Origin: Owenweeksia sp965214115
GTDB lineage: Bacteria; Bacteroidota; Bacteroidia; Flavobacteriales; Schleiferiaceae
NCBI GenBank assembly: GCA_965214115.1
Contig: CBDCAU010000007.1
Span: 186,001 to 250,000 of the forward strand
DNA: 64,000 bases
Direction of reading: 5' to 3'
Part shown: piece by piece, positions 16,319 through 24,669 of the stretch
Numbering within the stretch: position 1 is the first letter of the stretch
Layout: the number at the start of each line of letters is the position of its first letter
The notes under the pieces: generated by a model
Database searches by the model: none
Seen by the model: the letters and a program-made list of their open reading frames with translations, nothing else
Told to the model about the DNA's origin: nothing
Program-made: the position numbers and the translations under genes

Positions 16319-16939
16319 ATGGTGGCATTGCTTACGGGCGACGTGATGGAATCGCAGGGAAAGCGCGCCAAAGGCTGGCTGAAAGCGCTCAAAACCGTAT
16401 TGAACACTTATGGAAAATCGCCCAAAACGTGGGAAATTTACCGTGGTGACAGCTTTCAGTTGGAAGTTTCAGCACCGGAAAAGGCATTGGAAGCGGCGTT
16501 GAAAATCAAATTGTCATTGATGGCCGCTACGGAAAACGATGCACGGATTGCCATTGGCATCGGCGAAAAAACCCACAGCGCACGCAAGATTACGCAGAGC
16601 AATGGTTCCGCTTTTGTATTTTCGGGGCAGCTTTACGACCGCCTCGAAAAAATGAACCAAAACTTGGCCATCCACAGCTCTTGGGAAGCGTTTGACGAAA
16701 CGATGAACCTTTGTTTTGATTTGGCGCAGCCACTTTTTGAAAGTTGGAAAAAAGCCAATGCGGAAGTCGCCAAAGCCGCTTTTGAAAATCCCGAGATGAA
16801 CCAGCGGGAACTGGGCAACTTGCTGAATATCAGTCAGCCATCCGTAAGTCAGGCGCTGAACCGCGCACATTTTTCACGGATGGTGAGCCTCCAAAAATTC
16901 TTTGAGAAACGCACCCTCCACCAATTGCAAACCCAATGA
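16319..16939 (+). CDS. SatD-family putative transcriptional regulator
   Basis: A 206-residue protein. The N-terminal part (VALLTGDVMESQGKRAKGW, IYRGDSFQLEV, RIAIGIGEK, GSAFVFSGQLYD) is a compact domain I recognise as SatD-like, possibly cyclase-fold related. The C-terminal 60 residues contain a clear helix-turn-helix, NQRELGNLLNISQPSVSQALNRA, suited to DNA binding. The ATG lies six bases after the last of five 28-bp-phased palindromic repeats, so autoregulation is likely. The downstream DUF3307 membrane protein starts within its stop codon (ATGA), forming a two-gene operon. Ligand and regulon are unknown. Confidence 0.75.
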   Translation: MVALLTGDVMESQGKRAKGWLKALKTVLNTYGKSPKTWEIYRGDSFQLEVSAPEKALEAALKIKLSLMAATENDARIAIGIGEKTHSARKITQSNGSAFVFSGQLYDRLEKMNQNLAIHSSWEAFDETMNLCFDLAQPLFESWKKANAEVAKAAFENPEMNQRELGNLLNISQPSVSQALNRAHFSRMVSLQKFFEKRTLHQLQTQ

Positions 16940-17634
16940 TTCTGGCCTGTAAACTTATGCTGGCACATTTGCTGGGGGATTTCTTTTTGCAGAAAAGCGC
17001 GTGGGTTTTGCAGAAAGAAAAGAAGAAATTAGCCGCGCCTTTTCTCTATTTTCATTCGCTTTTGCACGGGCTTTTAACGTGGCTTTTCGTTTGGGAAATT
17101 GGCTTTTGGAAAATGGCCATCTTTATCGCAGTTTTTCATTTTTTAATAGATACCGCCAAACTCATTTTTCAAAAGAAAAAGACCAAAAGAGCGTGGTTTT
17201 TCTTCGATCAATTTTTGCATCTTTTGATATTGATTTTGGTGTGGGAAATTTATTCTAAAAGTTCTATTTTCAATATTCAAATCGGAGTAAATTTTTGGTT
17301 TTTGATTACTACCGCGGCTTTTCTAACTTTTCCCACTTCTTTTATCATCAAATTCGCCATTTCCCGTTGGACTCCACCTGATTCCGGCAAAGACGATTCC
17401 CTGAAAAGCGCCGGCCAGTACATTGGCATTTTGGAGCGACTGTTCGTTTTCGTGTTTATCCTATTGCAGCAATGGGTTGGGATAGGTTTTTTGCTGGCCG
17501 CCAAGTCCATTTTCCGCTTTGGGGATTTGCGTGGACGCGATGAAAGAAGCCTTACCGAATACGTTTTAATTGGTACTTTGCTCAGTTTTGGCTTGGCGGT
17601 TTTGGTCGGCTTGCTTGCCGACTATCTTATTTGA
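16936..17634 (+). CDS. DUF3307 family membrane protein
   Basis: A 232-residue polytopic protein with about six hydrophobic helices. It begins LACKLMLAHLLGDFFLQKSAWVLQKE, and conserved polar residues sit in or near the membrane: His10, Asp14, His34, His38 and Asp65 (FHFLIDTAKL). The H-x3-D-x3-Q pattern and the C-terminal RFGDLRGRDERSLTEYVLIGTLLSFG are typical of DUF3307. The family has no established activity; the buried His/Asp residues would suit metal- or lipid-linked chemistry, but that is speculation. It is coupled to satD by a four-base overlap, so SatD probably controls it. Confidence 0.8.
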   Translation: MILACKLMLAHLLGDFFLQKSAWVLQKEKKKLAAPFLYFHSLLHGLLTWLFVWEIGFWKMAIFIAVFHFLIDTAKLIFQKKKTKRAWFFFDQFLHLLILILVWEIYSKSSIFNIQIGVNFWFLITTAAFLTFPTSFIIKFAISRWTPPDSGKDDSLKSAGQYIGILERLFVFVFILLQQWVGIGFLLAAKSIFRFGDLRGRDERSLTEYVLIGTLLSFGLAVLVGLLADYLI

Positions 17635-17683
17635 AATAGTCGATTTTTGCCCACGAATTTTTTTCTATTAAATCAGCGACACA

Positions 17684-18040
17684 ATGGAAGACATCTGGAA
17701 TTCAGTCAAAGAATGGTTTCTTGGCCTTGGTGAAAAATACGGTGTGGATCCTATCATTTTTGGGAGTATTTATGTAGGTGCCATCCCGTTTTTTTTGTTA
17801 TCGGTGGGATGGATTGTACGCAATTATCGTAAAGGAAAATCGATTACTATTCCAGTAATTTCCGCTGGGTTTTTCTTCATTTCTGCCTATATTTATTTGT
17901 TCATTGCTGGCGAAAATATTCCTTGGTGGGTGTACGTTTTGCTGGGCGCGATGATTGTGTATGGTGCGTGGAGTACCTACCGCAGTACCAAGAAAAAAGC
18001 GGAGAACGCCCGCGATGAAAAAGGTAAAGATGAATCGTAA
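17684..18040 (+). CDS. Hypothetical small membrane protein
   Basis: A 118-residue protein with three predicted membrane helices (about residues 24-43, 53-73 and 79-95) and a strongly basic then charged C-terminal tail (YRSTKKKAENARDEKGKDES). No family recognised. It lies 49 bases after the DUF3307 gene, and its end overlaps the likely prmC start by 11 bases, so it may be translated together with prmC. The topology suggests a short N-terminal amphipathic segment outside the membrane. Coding status is supported by codon structure and packing; function is unknown. Confidence 0.7.
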   Translation: MEDIWNSVKEWFLGLGEKYGVDPIIFGSIYVGAIPFFLLSVGWIVRNYRKGKSITIPVISAGFFFISAYIYLFIAGENIPWWVYVLLGAMIVYGAWSTYRSTKKKAENARDEKGKDES

Positions 18041-18869
18041 CCAATTGAAAACTAAGTTTATAATAGAACTTGCAGAAATGTATTCTAAAAGAGAGGCCGA
18101 GCGCCTCTTTTTTATTTTTTTGGAAGAATGGGAAGGCATTTCCAAAACCGATTTCTTAATCTATCCTAAAAAGGAGCTTTCAAATCACGATGCATATTTA
18201 GATGCTATTTTTCAATTAAAAAAGGGCAAACCATTTCAATATATTTTAGGGGAAGTTAATTTCCTGCAACTAAAATTGAAGGTTTCATCGGCGGCTTTGA
18301 TACCGAGACCTGAAACAGAAGAACTGGCTATTTTGGTAAAAGAGAGTTTTAAAAATTTCACGCCTCAAAATGTGTTGGATGTAGGAACGGGAACGGGTTG
18401 CTTGGCGCTGGCGATGAAATGCTTCTATCTAAATTCGAATGTGGTAGGTTTAGATATATCTAAAAAGGCAATTTCATTGGCAAACTTTAATGCAAAAAGG
18501 AATCATTTAGATGTAAATTATTTGGAGGTTAATTTTCTGAATGAAAAAGAGTGGCCAAACGAAATATTTGACTTGATAATTGGCAATCCGCCTTATATAT
18601 CAATTTCTGAAAAGAAAAGTATGGATAAAAATGTACTGGATTTCGAGCCGAATTTGGCATTTTTTGTAGAAAATGTAGAGCCACTTATTTTTTATCAAAA
18701 AATCACAGCATTTTCGCAAAAGTATTTATCGAAAAAAGGAAGAATTGCGGTAGAAATCAATCAGCGTTTTGGAAAAGAAACGTTGGAAGTCTTTAAAAAC
18801 CAAGGTTTTGAAGCGGAGTTGAGAAAAGACTTGAGCGGTAATGATCGTTTCGTTCTCGCATCAAGATAA
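18030..18869 (+). CDS. prmC: Release factor N5-glutamine methyltransferase PrmC
   Basis: PrmC methylates the GGQ glutamine of peptide chain release factors using SAM. Seen in order: an N-terminal helical domain ending GKPFQYILGEVNF, the substrate-contacting LIPRPETEELA, SAM motif I LDVGTGTGCLALAMK, and the defining catalytic motif GNPPYIS. The frame is open back to 17955, but the plausible starts are the ATGs at 18015 or 18030 (about 280 residues, normal for PrmC); I use 18030. The gene overlaps the upstream small membrane protein and ends at a strong stem-loop shared with the convergent HU gene. Confidence 0.92.
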   Translation: MNRNQLKTKFIIELAEMYSKREAERLFFIFLEEWEGISKTDFLIYPKKELSNHDAYLDAIFQLKKGKPFQYILGEVNFLQLKLKVSSAALIPRPETEELAILVKESFKNFTPQNVLDVGTGTGCLALAMKCFYLNSNVVGLDISKKAISLANFNAKRNHLDVNYLEVNFLNEKEWPNEIFDLIIGNPPYISISEKKSMDKNVLDFEPNLAFFVENVEPLIFYQKITAFSQKYLSKKGRIAVEINQRFGKETLEVFKNQGFEAELRKDLSGNDRFVLASR

Positions 18870-18882
18870 TGAGCAAAAAAAA

Positions 18883-18909
18883 TCCCGTCTTGGCTAAGCC
18901 GAGACGGGA
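18883..18909. terminator. Bidirectional terminator between prmC and HU
   Basis: A 12-bp stem TCCCGTCTTGGC / GCCGAGACGGGA with a TAA loop and one G-T pair, flanked by an A-run on the left and AGTTTTATT on the right. It lies between the two convergent genes. Confidence 0.85.
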
Positions 18910-18941
18910 AAGTTTTATTCGTCTGAAATTCAGACTGTTTT

Positions 18942-19214
18942 TTAGTTCACTTTTTCGTTCAAATCGGAACCTGCCTTGAATTTTACTACAGTTTTGGCGG
19001 CGATTTGGATTTTCTTGCCTGTTTGGGGGTTACGTCCTTCGCGCGCCGAGCGCTCGGAAGTTGAAAAAGTACCGAAACCTACGAGGGAAATGCGGTTGCC
19101 CTTGCCCAAAGAATCGGAGACATTATCGGTAAAAGAGTCCAGCGCTTTTTTGGCGGCGGCTTTGGAGATGCCGGCATCTTCGGCCATTGCATCCACTAAA
19201 TCTGATTTGTTCAT
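18942..19214 (-). CDS. hup: HU-family DNA-binding protein
   Basis: A 90-residue histone-like protein of standard length: MNKSDLVDAMAEDAGISKAAAKKALDSF helices, then the beta arm with VGFGTFSTSERSAREGRNPQTGKKI and PxxKAGxxLN-like end (VKFKAGSDLNEKV). It bends and compacts DNA and is expected to be abundant. The gene has the best promoter in the window (TTG, 19-bp spacer, TACCTTTG) and a strong terminator, consistent with high expression as a single-gene transcript. Confidence 0.96.
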   Translation of the reverse strand: MNKSDLVDAMAEDAGISKAAAKKALDSFTDNVSDSLGKGNRISLVGFGTFSTSERSAREGRNPQTGKKIQIAAKTVVKFKAGSDLNEKVN

Positions 19215-19254
19215 TTGTTTAAAATGTTTAAAGGTTATACAATCACGAACTCAT

Positions 19255-19284
19255 CAAAGGTAGATGAATAAAGGGTTTGCGCAA
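19255..19284 (-). promoter_or_regulatory. Promoter of the HU gene
   Basis: On the minus strand a TTG at 19284-19282, a 19-base spacer and TACCTTTG at 19262-19255 match the Bacteroidota -33/-7 consensus. The -7 box lies about 40 bases before the HU ATG. Confidence 0.7.
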
Positions 19285-19371
19285 GTTTTCGATGAAAAAA
19301 TCCTTTAAAATGTTGAAAAACACCTCCATTTGTTGAAAAACTTAGAATAAATCCCGCTTGGAATGCGGGTT

Positions 19372-20313
19372 TCAGCCCATTTCAGCTTCCTTGTTTAGCA
19401 TAAATCCGTTCAAAAAACTGCGAACATCCATCCGTTTTTTGCCCGCTGGTTGTAGTTCCAAAAGGTCAATCCACCCATCGGCGCAGGCTATTTCTAAATG
19501 CGTTTTTTGGTCGGTTTGAATCTGTCCATAGGATTTCGGCGCCCCACTTTCCGGTTTTTCCGCCTTAAAAATTTTCAGTGGAATCTTCTCCTCGCCATTT
19601 AATAAGGTAGTGGTGGCCGCTGGGTAAGGCGACAACCCTCGAATGAAATTGTGAACCTCGTACACGGTTCGGGAAAAATCAATCCGCGTGTCTTCTTTAA
19701 AAATTTTCGGCGCCTTTTTTAAATCGTCCGAAAAGCTTTGCGATGTTTTTGGGACATTTCCTTCTTTTATTTTGGAAACAGTTTTAGCCAATAAGTCCGC
19801 ACCGACTTCCATCAATTTATCGTGCAATTCGCCGGCATTTTCATCGTCTGAAATGGAAACTTTTTCTTGTAAAATGACGTCGCCGGTATCAATATTTTCA
19901 TTGATGAAAAAAGTGGTAACGCCCGTTTCTTTTTCGCCATTGATAATTGCCCAATTGATGGGAGCTGCGCCACGATAATCGGGCAGGAGGGAGGCGTGGA
20001 GATTTATCGTGCCTTTGGGCGACAATTGCCAAACTGATTTCGGCAACATTCGAAAAGCCACAACCACTTGCAAATCAGGTTGTAAAGTTTTCAGTTCCGA
20101 TTGAAATTCTGCGGATTTCAGATTGGTGGGTTGCAAGATTCTCAGATTTTTTTCTTCCGCAAATTCTTTTACGGCGGATTTTTGGATTTTTCGTCCACGA
20201 CCGGCGGGGCGGTCGGGCGCGGTGATTACGCCTATGATATTATACCCCGAATCCACTAATTTTTTTAAAGAGGCCACGGCGAAATCGGGGGTGCCCATAA
20301 AAATGATGCGCAT
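19372..20313 (-). CDS. fmt: Methionyl-tRNA formyltransferase
   Basis: Formylates initiator Met-tRNA. The start at 20313 gives MRIIFMGTPDFAVASLKKLVDSG, the canonical N-terminus (the frame is open further, to 20376, but that extension has no homology features). Other landmarks are VITAPDRPAGRGRK, the folate/active-site segment INLHASLLPDYRGAAPINWAIINGE, TGVTTFFINENIDTGDVI, and the C-terminal OB-like domain starting VYEVHNFIRGLSPYPAA. The length of 313 residues is normal. recQ ends three bases upstream, so the two are probably co-transcribed. Confidence 0.96.
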   Translation of the reverse strand: MRIIFMGTPDFAVASLKKLVDSGYNIIGVITAPDRPAGRGRKIQKSAVKEFAEEKNLRILQPTNLKSAEFQSELKTLQPDLQVVVAFRMLPKSVWQLSPKGTINLHASLLPDYRGAAPINWAIINGEKETGVTTFFINENIDTGDVILQEKVSISDDENAGELHDKLMEVGADLLAKTVSKIKEGNVPKTSQSFSDDLKKAPKIFKEDTRIDFSRTVYEVHNFIRGLSPYPAATTTLLNGEEKIPLKIFKAEKPESGAPKSYGQIQTDQKTHLEIACADGWIDLLELQPAGKKRMDVRSFLNGFMLNKEAEMG

Positions 20314-20315
20314 TA

Positions 20316-22223
20316 TTATTTTCGTTTTTGAATGGTGTCCAAATTTATTTCCAACGTGTTGATGTCCATCAACCACCGCAGGGCTTCCACAAAAAATTCC
20401 TCCCGAATGTTCAACTCTTGACGAAGGTTTTGCAAATCCGCACTTTCATTCATTTCAAAATACTGTTCAATTTTGAAAATTGCTTCTTTAATTTTGGTAT
20501 CTCTATTTTTGTTTAGTTCCTTACTTCTGCAAACATCACAAAACCCACATTTTTTCTTCGATTTTTCACCAAAATAATCTAACAATTGAATACTGCGACA
20601 AATCTTGTCGTTTTCTGCAAATTTTTCTACCGATGAAACGCGCGCCAATCGCTCCTTCAAGCGGTCTTTTAGGTTTTCATCGGAAATGGAAAGATATTCA
20701 ATCGGAACGCGCGCTTTTTCAAAACTGATTTCTTCTGCGCCGCGCGACGGAATGTAATCTAAAATGTTCTGTTTTCTTAATTGAAGCAAAGTTTTTATAA
20801 CTTCTTTTTCGCTGATGCCCAATCGGTTAGCTAATGTTTTCTCTTGGATTTTGCCGTATTCGTTTTCCAGTCCGCCGTAGGAGCGGAGGAGGACTTTTAG
20901 AAAGGTGTCCATTTTGGGATGACGCAGTTGGTAATCGTATAAAGAAGTGCGATTGGCTAAAATTCGTACTCGTGAAGATTGGCGGAAACCTTCGCTCATT
21001 TTTAGCAAACCTTCCTTTTCCATTATTTTTAAAGATTGAAAGGTTTTTTGAAAAGAAAGCGAATATTTTTTACAAAATTCTTGAAACTCAAAAGCGAAAC
21101 TTTGACCTTCTCCAGTACTTGCCGCTAATTGAAAATGATTAGCCAAAGATTGATATACTTTTTTAATGAATTTTATATCGGGAAAATGTTCCAGTTGGCG
21201 TTCTTTGAAGTTCGGGATTTCCGAGGGCCCGATGAGCATCACGCTCCACGCTTTTTGGCCGTCCCGTCCTGCTCGGCCGGCTTCCTGAAAATAGGCTTCC
21301 AAACTTTCCGGCAATTCCAAATGCAAAACCAAGCGGACATTGGATTTGTCAATCCCCATCCCAAAAGCATTGGTACAAACCATCACGCGGGTTTGGTTTT
21401 CCAACCACAATTTTTGCCGCTTTTTTCGTTCATCCGTTGAAATTCCTGCGTGATAAAATTCTGCCGATATTCGGTTGGTTTTCAGCCATTTGGAAATTTC
21501 CACGGTGTGCCGCCGATTTCTTACATAAATCAAGGCCGAGCCGGAAATCTTCTGCAAAATTTCCAAAGTTTTACTCCATTTTTTCTGCGTATGATTGACA
21601 TTGTAAAAAAGATTGGGACGGAAAAAACTGCGGCGAATGATGTGCTTCTCTCGGAAAGCCAATTTTTCCTGAATATCGTCCACCACTTTGGGCGTGGCCG
21701 TGGCGGTAAGTGCGAGAATCGGGACGGCCGGCATCCACTCGCGCGCCTCGGCAATTTGCGAATAAGGCGGGCGAAAATCGTGGCCCCATTGGCTGATGCA
21801 ATGCGCCTCGTCCACCGCCAACAGGTTGATTTTCATCTTCTTAATCCGCTCGCGGACGATTTCGGTTTGGAGGCGCTCCGTCGAAATGTAGAGGAATTTG
21901 TAATGACCGTTTACACAATTGTCCAGCTCAAAATCAATCTCGCGAAACGTGCGGCCGGAGGTCAGTGCCACCGCTTTGATTCCCAGATTTTTAAGATTTT
22001 GAACTTGGTCGTTCATCAGGGCGATCAGTGGCGAAATGACAATCCCAATTCCATCTTGAGCCAGCACGGGAATCTGAAAACAAACCGACTTGCCGCCGCC
22101 CGTGGGAAGCAAGGCCAGCGTGTCTTTCCCGCCGATGGCCGACAAAATTATCTCCTCCTGAAACGGGCGAAAATTATCGTGGCCCCAGTGCGTTTTGAGG
22201 AGCGAACGGATGCGGTCTTTCAT
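20316..22223 (-). CDS. recQ: ATP-dependent DNA helicase RecQ (short form without HRDC)
   Basis: A 635-residue superfamily 2 helicase: aromatic-rich start FRPFQEEIILSAI, Walker A LLPTGGGKSVCF, motif II AVDEAHCISQWGHDFRP, motif III LALTATATPKV, and motifs V-VI ATNAFGMGIDKSNVRLV-like and QEAGRAGRDGQ. The RecQ zinc-binding domain is present (Cys in DKICRSIQLLDYFG, KKCGFCDVC). The end of the protein (FEMNESADLQNLRQELNIREEFFVEALRWLMD) is not an HRDC domain, so this is the shorter Bacteroidota-type RecQ. It starts immediately after the stop of the P-loop ATPase gene and is followed by fmt. Confidence 0.95.
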   Translation of the reverse strand: MKDRIRSLLKTHWGHDNFRPFQEEIILSAIGGKDTLALLPTGGGKSVCFQIPVLAQDGIGIVISPLIALMNDQVQNLKNLGIKAVALTSGRTFREIDFELDNCVNGHYKFLYISTERLQTEIVRERIKKMKINLLAVDEAHCISQWGHDFRPPYSQIAEAREWMPAVPILALTATATPKVVDDIQEKLAFREKHIIRRSFFRPNLFYNVNHTQKKWSKTLEILQKISGSALIYVRNRRHTVEISKWLKTNRISAEFYHAGISTDERKKRQKLWLENQTRVMVCTNAFGMGIDKSNVRLVLHLELPESLEAYFQEAGRAGRDGQKAWSVMLIGPSEIPNFKERQLEHFPDIKFIKKVYQSLANHFQLAASTGEGQSFAFEFQEFCKKYSLSFQKTFQSLKIMEKEGLLKMSEGFRQSSRVRILANRTSLYDYQLRHPKMDTFLKVLLRSYGGLENEYGKIQEKTLANRLGISEKEVIKTLLQLRKQNILDYIPSRGAEEISFEKARVPIEYLSISDENLKDRLKERLARVSSVEKFAENDKICRSIQLLDYFGEKSKKKCGFCDVCRSKELNKNRDTKIKEAIFKIEQYFEMNESADLQNLRQELNIREEFFVEALRWLMDINTLEINLDTIQKRK

Positions 22224-22763
22224 TCAAAAACCGAGGTGGTTGAGCACGAATTTCGTGCGGGTTTCAGCTTCGGCTTTTGGGACTTCAATTATCTCATAAT
22301 CAAAGTCTTTATATGTGGAAACCAGTGATTTATGGATGGCTTGCATCGCTTCGGGATCTTCGCGGCGCTCCTCGTCTTGACTGTAAATTTCTGGCCACGG
22401 CGGGGTGATGAAAACCGTTTTGTGATACGGATAATGCTCCACCAAACTTTCCAGCGCGTCGCTATCCAGCAAATCTTTGCGCAGGTAGGCGATGACGTCG
22501 ATTAGGCCGCGGTCGTAAAAGTTGATTTTGCCAGCCTCGGCGCGGCGGTATTGCGCCATCTGGCCGTTGAAAACCACGTCGCTGAAACCGCTCAAATCGC
22601 GCCACGGCAAGATTTCCGAGTCCTCTTTTTCCAATTCTTTTTTGATGACGGCGCGCGACACTTCCGAAAAACTGGGGTAACCGCGCTCCTCCAAATGTTG
22701 CAAGATGGTGGACTTGCCGGTGCCAGGGCCGCCGGTTATAATAATACGCTGCGTTTTATTCAT
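22224..22763 (-). CDS. AAA-type P-loop ATP/GTP-binding protein (AAA_28-like)
   Basis: A 179-residue kinase-like NTPase with Walker A GGPGTGKST at residues 11-19, the SFSEVSRAVIKKE helix, a central YRRAEAGKINFYDRGLIDVIAYLR (Walker B-like DRG), and the VFITPPWPEIYSQDEERREDPE lid region. This is the pattern of small AAA_28 proteins in Bacteroidota, often called predicted ATPases; they resemble nucleoside or NMN kinases. The substrate is unknown. The stop codon directly abuts the recQ start, suggesting a three-gene run with recQ and fmt. Confidence 0.8.
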   Translation of the reverse strand: MNKTQRIIITGGPGTGKSTILQHLEERGYPSFSEVSRAVIKKELEKEDSEILPWRDLSGFSDVVFNGQMAQYRRAEAGKINFYDRGLIDVIAYLRKDLLDSDALESLVEHYPYHKTVFITPPWPEIYSQDEERREDPEAMQAIHKSLVSTYKDFDYEIIEVPKAEAETRTKFVLNHLGF

Positions 22764-22805
22764 ATAATTTTTTTATAAAAATGTTATCAAAAAAAGATGG
22801 TTTTT

Positions 22806-23285
22806 TCAATAGGAAATACCCAATTTCTTATAAATAAAACCCATCAACCAAGCGGGCCCAATCATTAAAAACTGTAAATCTTTTAAAAAGGAGGGTTTTT
22901 TTCCTTCAATTTTATGGCCGATGAATTGACCAATCCAAGCTATCACAAAAATGCCCAACGAAACGGCCCAAAGCGGTAATTCGGATTGCTGAATCCAAAC
23001 GATGCTCTGCAAACACAGCAAACTAAACAGAAAAATGCCAATGGCCATCGGCCAAGATAGGCGCAAATAAAACAGGAGGCCGACCATAATCAGTACCGTT
23101 CCAAAATGGATATAAGGTTGGATGTTTTCGGGGAACATTTCTTTCAAAAAATTGGCGGGAATGGCCGCCAAGAGCGCGACGATGCTGAAAAAAATCAGCG
23201 GCACGCAAATCCAATGGATGAGTTTGTTGGTGGGGTTTTGATGGCTTTCGCCGTACTCGTTGAACCACGTTTGGATGGATTTCAT
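22806..23285 (-). CDS. DUF962/Mpo1-like 2-hydroxy fatty acid dioxygenase family membrane protein
   Basis: A 159-residue membrane protein starting at the ATG at 23285 (MKSIQTWFNEYGESHQNPTNK); the frame is open to 23396 but the extension is not family-like. The conserved features are the N-terminal YGESHQNPTNKLIHWICVPLI and the C-terminal WIGQFIGHKIEGKKP, giving the His residues typical of DUF962. In yeast the relative Mpo1 is an Fe-dependent dioxygenase in 2-hydroxy fatty acid alpha-oxidation; a similar lipid role here is inference. It diverges from the DUF493 gene with only 38 bases between the chosen starts. Confidence 0.85.
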   Translation of the reverse strand: MKSIQTWFNEYGESHQNPTNKLIHWICVPLIFFSIVALLAAIPANFLKEMFPENIQPYIHFGTVLIMVGLLFYLRLSWPMAIGIFLFSLLCLQSIVWIQQSELPLWAVSLGIFVIAWIGQFIGHKIEGKKPSFLKDLQFLMIGPAWLMGFIYKKLGISY

Positions 23286-23323
23286 AATCAAAATTTTGTT
23301 TGAAACTGCCGTATTTTCGCGCG

Positions 23324-23629
23324 ATGAACGATGGCGAAAACGCGGCAATGAAAAACAGCGAGGAAAAGTATAAAAAATTGAAAGAACAATTGGCACAAGG
23401 CTTTGAGTGGCCGACGGTTTATATGTTCAAATTTATCATTCCGGCGGATTTGAAGCGGCAGGCGCAGGTGGAAAACCTGTTCAACACCGAGGAAGCGCAG
23501 GTTACGATTCGCCAATCACGAAAGGGCAACTACCTGAGTATCACCGCCAAGGAAATGATGATGAACCCCGACCGCGTCATCGACCGCTATTTGGAAGCCG
23601 AAAAAATTGAAGGACTGATTGCATTATGA
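23324..23629 (+). CDS. DUF493 (YbeD-like) family protein
   Basis: A 101-residue protein from the ATG at 23324 (23348 is an alternative start). The body, LAQGFEWPTVYMFKFIIPADLKRQAQVENLF and QVTIRQSRKGNYLSITAKEMMMNPDRVIDRY, has the alpha-beta ACT-like pattern of DUF493/YbeD, with the conserved WP-x-x-Y-x-F-K-F/V segment and SxxGxYxSxT-like strand. The function is unknown; E. coli YbeD is a small allosteric-type domain. Its stop overlaps the start of the downstream hydroxylase (ATGA), so the two are coupled. Confidence 0.85.
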   Translation: MNDGENAAMKNSEEKYKKLKEQLAQGFEWPTVYMFKFIIPADLKRQAQVENLFNTEEAQVTIRQSRKGNYLSITAKEMMMNPDRVIDRYLEAEKIEGLIAL

Positions 23630-24519
23630 GCGAAGCCGCTGGATATTCGCCCGACGCGCCTTTTGCCCTGCCAATGATGGACGAAATGGGCTTTTGGATT
23701 TTGCTCGGCGCGTTCGCTTTTTTCCTTTTTTTGGAGAGTTTGTTCGCTTTGCGCCAGCGAAATCACACGCGCAAAAACCGTTGGTGGAACAATAGCTTGG
23801 TGGCGGTTTTTGGCTTGCCCGCCGCGCGTTTGTTGCTGCTGCCGCTCACGGTGGGTTACGCTTATTTTTTGGGAACCAAAGATTTTGGCCTCCTCAATTG
23901 GGTGGAGTGGCCGGCTTGGCTGGAAATCACCGTCGGGATGTTGATTTTGGACTACGCCATTTATATATGGCATCGGCTGAACCACGGCATTCCGTTTTTG
24001 TGGCGCTTCCATCAGGTGCACCATATTGATTTGGATATGGACATTTCCACCGGCATCCGTTTTCACGTGGGCGAGCTTCTGATGAGCATTCCGTTTCGAT
24101 TGGTAATCATCACGTTTTCAGGGGTTTCGCCGCTTATTTTGCTTTTGTACGAAGTGATTTTTGAAGCAGCCACGCTTTTTCACCACAGCAATATCAGACT
24201 GCCGCTGTGGTTTGAACGGATTTTGGTGAAATTTATCGTGACGCCGCGCAGCCACGGCATCCACCACTCGCTGGTGAAAAGCGAGACGGACAGCAACTAC
24301 AGCACGGTGCTGAACTGGTGGGACCGGCTGCACCGCACGGCGGTTTTCAACGTGCCGCAGCGGTGGGTGCACATCGGCGTGCCAGCCTTTCGTGAGGGAA
24401 AACGAAAATTCGTTTGGGTTTCTGATGTTGCTGCCTTTCCGGAAGTTGCGGGAGTGGCGGCTGCCGGATGGGGAGGTGCCGGAGCGGGAGAGGGGTTTGA
24501 AGGAGAGGGAGTTGCCTGA
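23626..24519 (+). CDS. Sterol desaturase/fatty acid hydroxylase family protein, probably frameshifted near its C-terminus
   Basis: A 297-residue membrane di-iron hydroxylase. The histidine boxes are visible: HRLNH (about residue 110), HQVHH (126), and SHGIHH (209), with four hydrophobic helices. It probably oxidises a lipid, sterol-like or carotenoid substrate. After about residue 263 the frame becomes a Gly/Ala/Glu-rich tail, whereas the +1 frame reads FLMLLPFRKLREWRLPDG and on to a stop at 24523, which is the expected family C-terminus. Removing one G from the GGG at 24416-24418 restores it. So the true protein either has a recent frameshift or the assembly has an error. It is coupled to the DUF493 gene. 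Confidence 0.85.
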   Translation: MSEAAGYSPDAPFALPMMDEMGFWILLGAFAFFLFLESLFALRQRNHTRKNRWWNNSLVAVFGLPAARLLLLPLTVGYAYFLGTKDFGLLNWVEWPAWLEITVGMLILDYAIYIWHRLNHGIPFLWRFHQVHHIDLDMDISTGIRFHVGELLMSIPFRLVIITFSGVSPLILLLYEVIFEAATLFHHSNIRLPLWFERILVKFIVTPRSHGIHHSLVKSETDSNYSTVLNWWDRLHRTAVFNVPQRWVHIGVPAFREGKRKFVWVSDVAAFPEVAGVAAAGWGGAGAGEGFEGEGVA

Positions 24520-24669
24520 GTGAAGGTCTTGACTATGACAACTGCGGTATTTCTAAGCTGCATCTTTGTTTTCCCACCGTAAAACATATTTTAAATTTGG
24601 TATAATCCTATTTACCACCACTGTTTTGCAGTTGTTGTTCAATTAATTTTCAATAAGATAAATGTTAAA

